Assembly (NCBI RefSeq): GCF_017168335.1
Contig: NZ_JABFAU010000013.1
Location: forward strand, 238,844 to 302,843
Reading direction: 5' to 3'
Source: Rhodococcus sp. KRD162
GTDB taxonomy: Bacteria; Actinomycetota; Actinomycetes; Mycobacteriales; Mycobacteriaceae
Length of the DNA stretch: 64,000 bases
Under the pieces are notes generated by a model. It did no database searches. It was given only the letters and a program-made list of their open reading frames with translations, and was not told where the DNA came from. The position numbers were made by a program, and so were the translations under genes. Shown here in pieces: positions 62,901 through 64,000 of the stretch. The first letter of the stretch is position 1. Each line of letters starts with the position of its first letter.

Positions 62901-62964
62901 TCTCGTATCGAGACCGCGGACCGGTCGTGTGCACCTCACCGAACGCGAAAACTACACTGCACTC

Positions 62965-63825
62965 ATGCCCGCCGGACGTTTCGCTCCCAGTCCCTCCGGC
63001 GATCTACATCTCGGCAATCTACGAACGGCACTGTTGGCGTGGCTCTTCGCCCGCTCCACCGACCGCCGGTTTCTGATGCGGATCGAGGATCTCGACCGCG
63101 TGAAACCCGGCTCGGAGCAACGTCAACTCGAGGACCTCGCCGCCATCGGGATCGACTGGGACGGGCCAATCGTGCGGCAATCCGAGCGGCAGGAAATCTA
63201 CGACGGCCAGGTCCGCGCGCTCACTGCAGCCGGGATGACATACGAATGCTTTTGTACGCGCCGAGAAATTCTGCAGGCCGCATCCGCACCGCACGCTCCC
63301 GACGGTGCCTATCCCGGAACGTGCCGAAACCTGACCGCTGCCGAGAGGGCCTCGAAGGACCGCCCACCGGCCATCCGATTGCGTTCGCAGGTAACCGAAT
63401 TCACGATCGTAGACCAGCTTCATGGTCTTTTTCGGGGCCAGGTCGACGATTTCGTTCTTCGCCGATCCGACGGTGTGCCCGCCTACAACCTCGCTGTCGT
63501 CGTCGACGACGGCGCGCAAGGCGTCGACCAGATCGTGCGCGGTGACGACCTGCTCACCTCCGCCCCGCGGCAGGGATACCTCGCCCAGCTCCTCGGCCTC
63601 ACCCCTGCCACGTACATCCACGTGCCCCTCGCGCTCAATGTCGAAGGCAGGCGTCTGGCCAAACGCGACGGCGCGGTGACACTTCGTGAACGCCCCGATG
63701 CGTGGGCACTCATCACCGCTTCACTGGGCCGGCCCGAGGCGAAGGACTCCGAGGAATTGCTCGAACAGTGGAAGCCCACGCTGGTGCCGCGCGAGCCCTG
63801 GGTGTTCGATCCCGCGGCCGCGTGA
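62965..63825 (+). CDS. gluQ: Glutamyl-Q tRNA(Asp) synthetase
   Basis: 286 aa, a short paralogue of glutamyl-tRNA synthetase without anticodon-binding domain. It attaches Glu to queuosine in tRNA-Asp. The HIGH-like motif is APSPSGDLHLGNLRTALLAW (about residues 7-26), the KMSKS-like motif is RRLAKRDGAVTL, and the zinc site Cys-x-Cys...Tyr-x3-Cys is seen in YECFCTRREI and AYPGTCRN. The ATG at 62965 starts exactly at the family N-terminus; a GTG 36 bp upstream is also open. Confidence 0.94.
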   Translation: MPAGRFAPSPSGDLHLGNLRTALLAWLFARSTDRRFLMRIEDLDRVKPGSEQRQLEDLAAIGIDWDGPIVRQSERQEIYDGQVRALTAAGMTYECFCTRREILQAASAPHAPDGAYPGTCRNLTAAERASKDRPPAIRLRSQVTEFTIVDQLHGLFRGQVDDFVLRRSDGVPAYNLAVVVDDGAQGVDQIVRGDDLLTSAPRQGYLAQLLGLTPATYIHVPLALNVEGRRLAKRDGAVTLRERPDAWALITASLGRPEAKDSEELLEQWKPTLVPREPWVFDPAAA

Positions 63826-63923
63826 CCCAGATCGAGATCACGTTGCAATGCGACACATCGCCCTTCGGGGACAATGGAGCCGTACAGTGACCGGTACAAC
63901 TGCGCTCGAGGGAGACGAATTTC

Positions 63924-64000
63924 ATGACCACAGGCGGCTACGAACCCGACAAAGATCCCCAGAACCCCGGCGGTTATCCCCCACCTGCCCAGGGCAACTA
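63924..64000 (+). CDS. Hypothetical protein, N-terminus only (runs off the window)
   Basis: Begins MTTGGYEPDKDPQNPGGYPP and leaves the window in a Gly/Pro/Tyr-rich stretch. GAGGGAGA lies about 10 nt before the ATG. Such N-termini are common in actinobacterial membrane proteins with a disordered cytoplasmic head. Nothing more can be said from the visible 25 codons. Confidence 0.6.
   Translation, partial: MTTGGYEPDKDPQNPGGYPPPAQGN

Overview
The window is high-GC actinobacterial DNA, most likely from a Rhodococcus (R. fascians-like) or a close mycolic-acid bacterium. The evidence is an actinobacterial integration host factor, a MurT/GatD pair, a fatty-acid methyltransferase/FAD-reductase pair, and a backbone that follows the order I recall for the M. 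tuberculosis Rv3710-Rv3722c region: leuA, murT, gatD, recR, ybaB, SRPBCC protein, FAD oxidoreductase, methyltransferase, dnaX, aspartate aminotransferase. In this genome the backbone is interrupted by several inserted blocks.

Layout. 1-7.3 kb: the end of leuA, a divergent LysR/EamA exporter pair, murT-gatD (lipid II amidation), an AbiEi/DUF559-like protein, recR-ybaB and an SRPBCC protein. 7.6-10.3 kb: a two-gene operon for 10-methyl branched fatty acids (bfaA/bfaB type). 10.3-19 kb: hydrolases, two MpaB-type oxygenases, a TetR regulator, an acyl-CoA binding protein, an FdhF/YdeP-type molybdenum oxidoreductase and an aldehyde dehydrogenase. 19.3-22 kb: mihF, a two-part cation/proton antiporter and a GntR regulator. 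22-25.5 kb: the fadA-fadB beta-oxidation operon. 25.7-31.3 kb: a small conserved protein, then a minus-strand run of HhH-GPD protein, helicase-domain protein and dnaX. 31.4-34.2 kb: an accessory patch with a DUF6461-like protein, an orphan protein and gene debris. 34.2-41.3 kb: a large AAA-LuxR regulator, transglutaminase, phoU, a YnfA-type protein, a secreted lipase and a TetR regulator. 41.4-44.6 kb: an MFS exporter, aspartate aminotransferase, the SRP RNA (ffs) and tRNA-Ser(GGA). 44.6-50.6 kb: an intergenic 64-bp repeat cluster, a 3-hydroxybutyrate transporter/dehydrogenase pair with a LysR regulator, a RibD-like reductase, a rifampin ADP-ribosyltransferase (arr) and an Rv2466c-like thioredoxin-fold protein. 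50.7-58.3 kb: a methyltransferase, a flavin disulfide-reductase family protein, a CDP-alcohol phosphotransferase with a TVP38-type membrane protein, and a four-gene YnjBCD-like ABC transporter. 58.3-64 kb: gene debris, then a GntR / 2-hydroxyacid dehydrogenase / SLC13 transporter cluster for organic acids, gluQ, and the start of one more gene.

The most interesting signals are regulatory. (1) dnaX carries an in-frame A_AAA_AAA heptamer, a 7-nt spacer and a perfect 9-bp GC-rich stem, and a -1 slip would reach a stop two codons on; this has the layout of a programmed frameshift. (2) A perfect 17-bp inverted repeat at 12.1 kb spans the start codons of two divergent genes and holds two face-to-face, apparently leaderless promoters. 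(3) A LysR gene at 47.1 kb has its start codon inside a perfect 13-bp inverted repeat. (4) A three-copy 64-bp tandem repeat lies after tRNA-Ser. All are read from sequence only; no database search was run.
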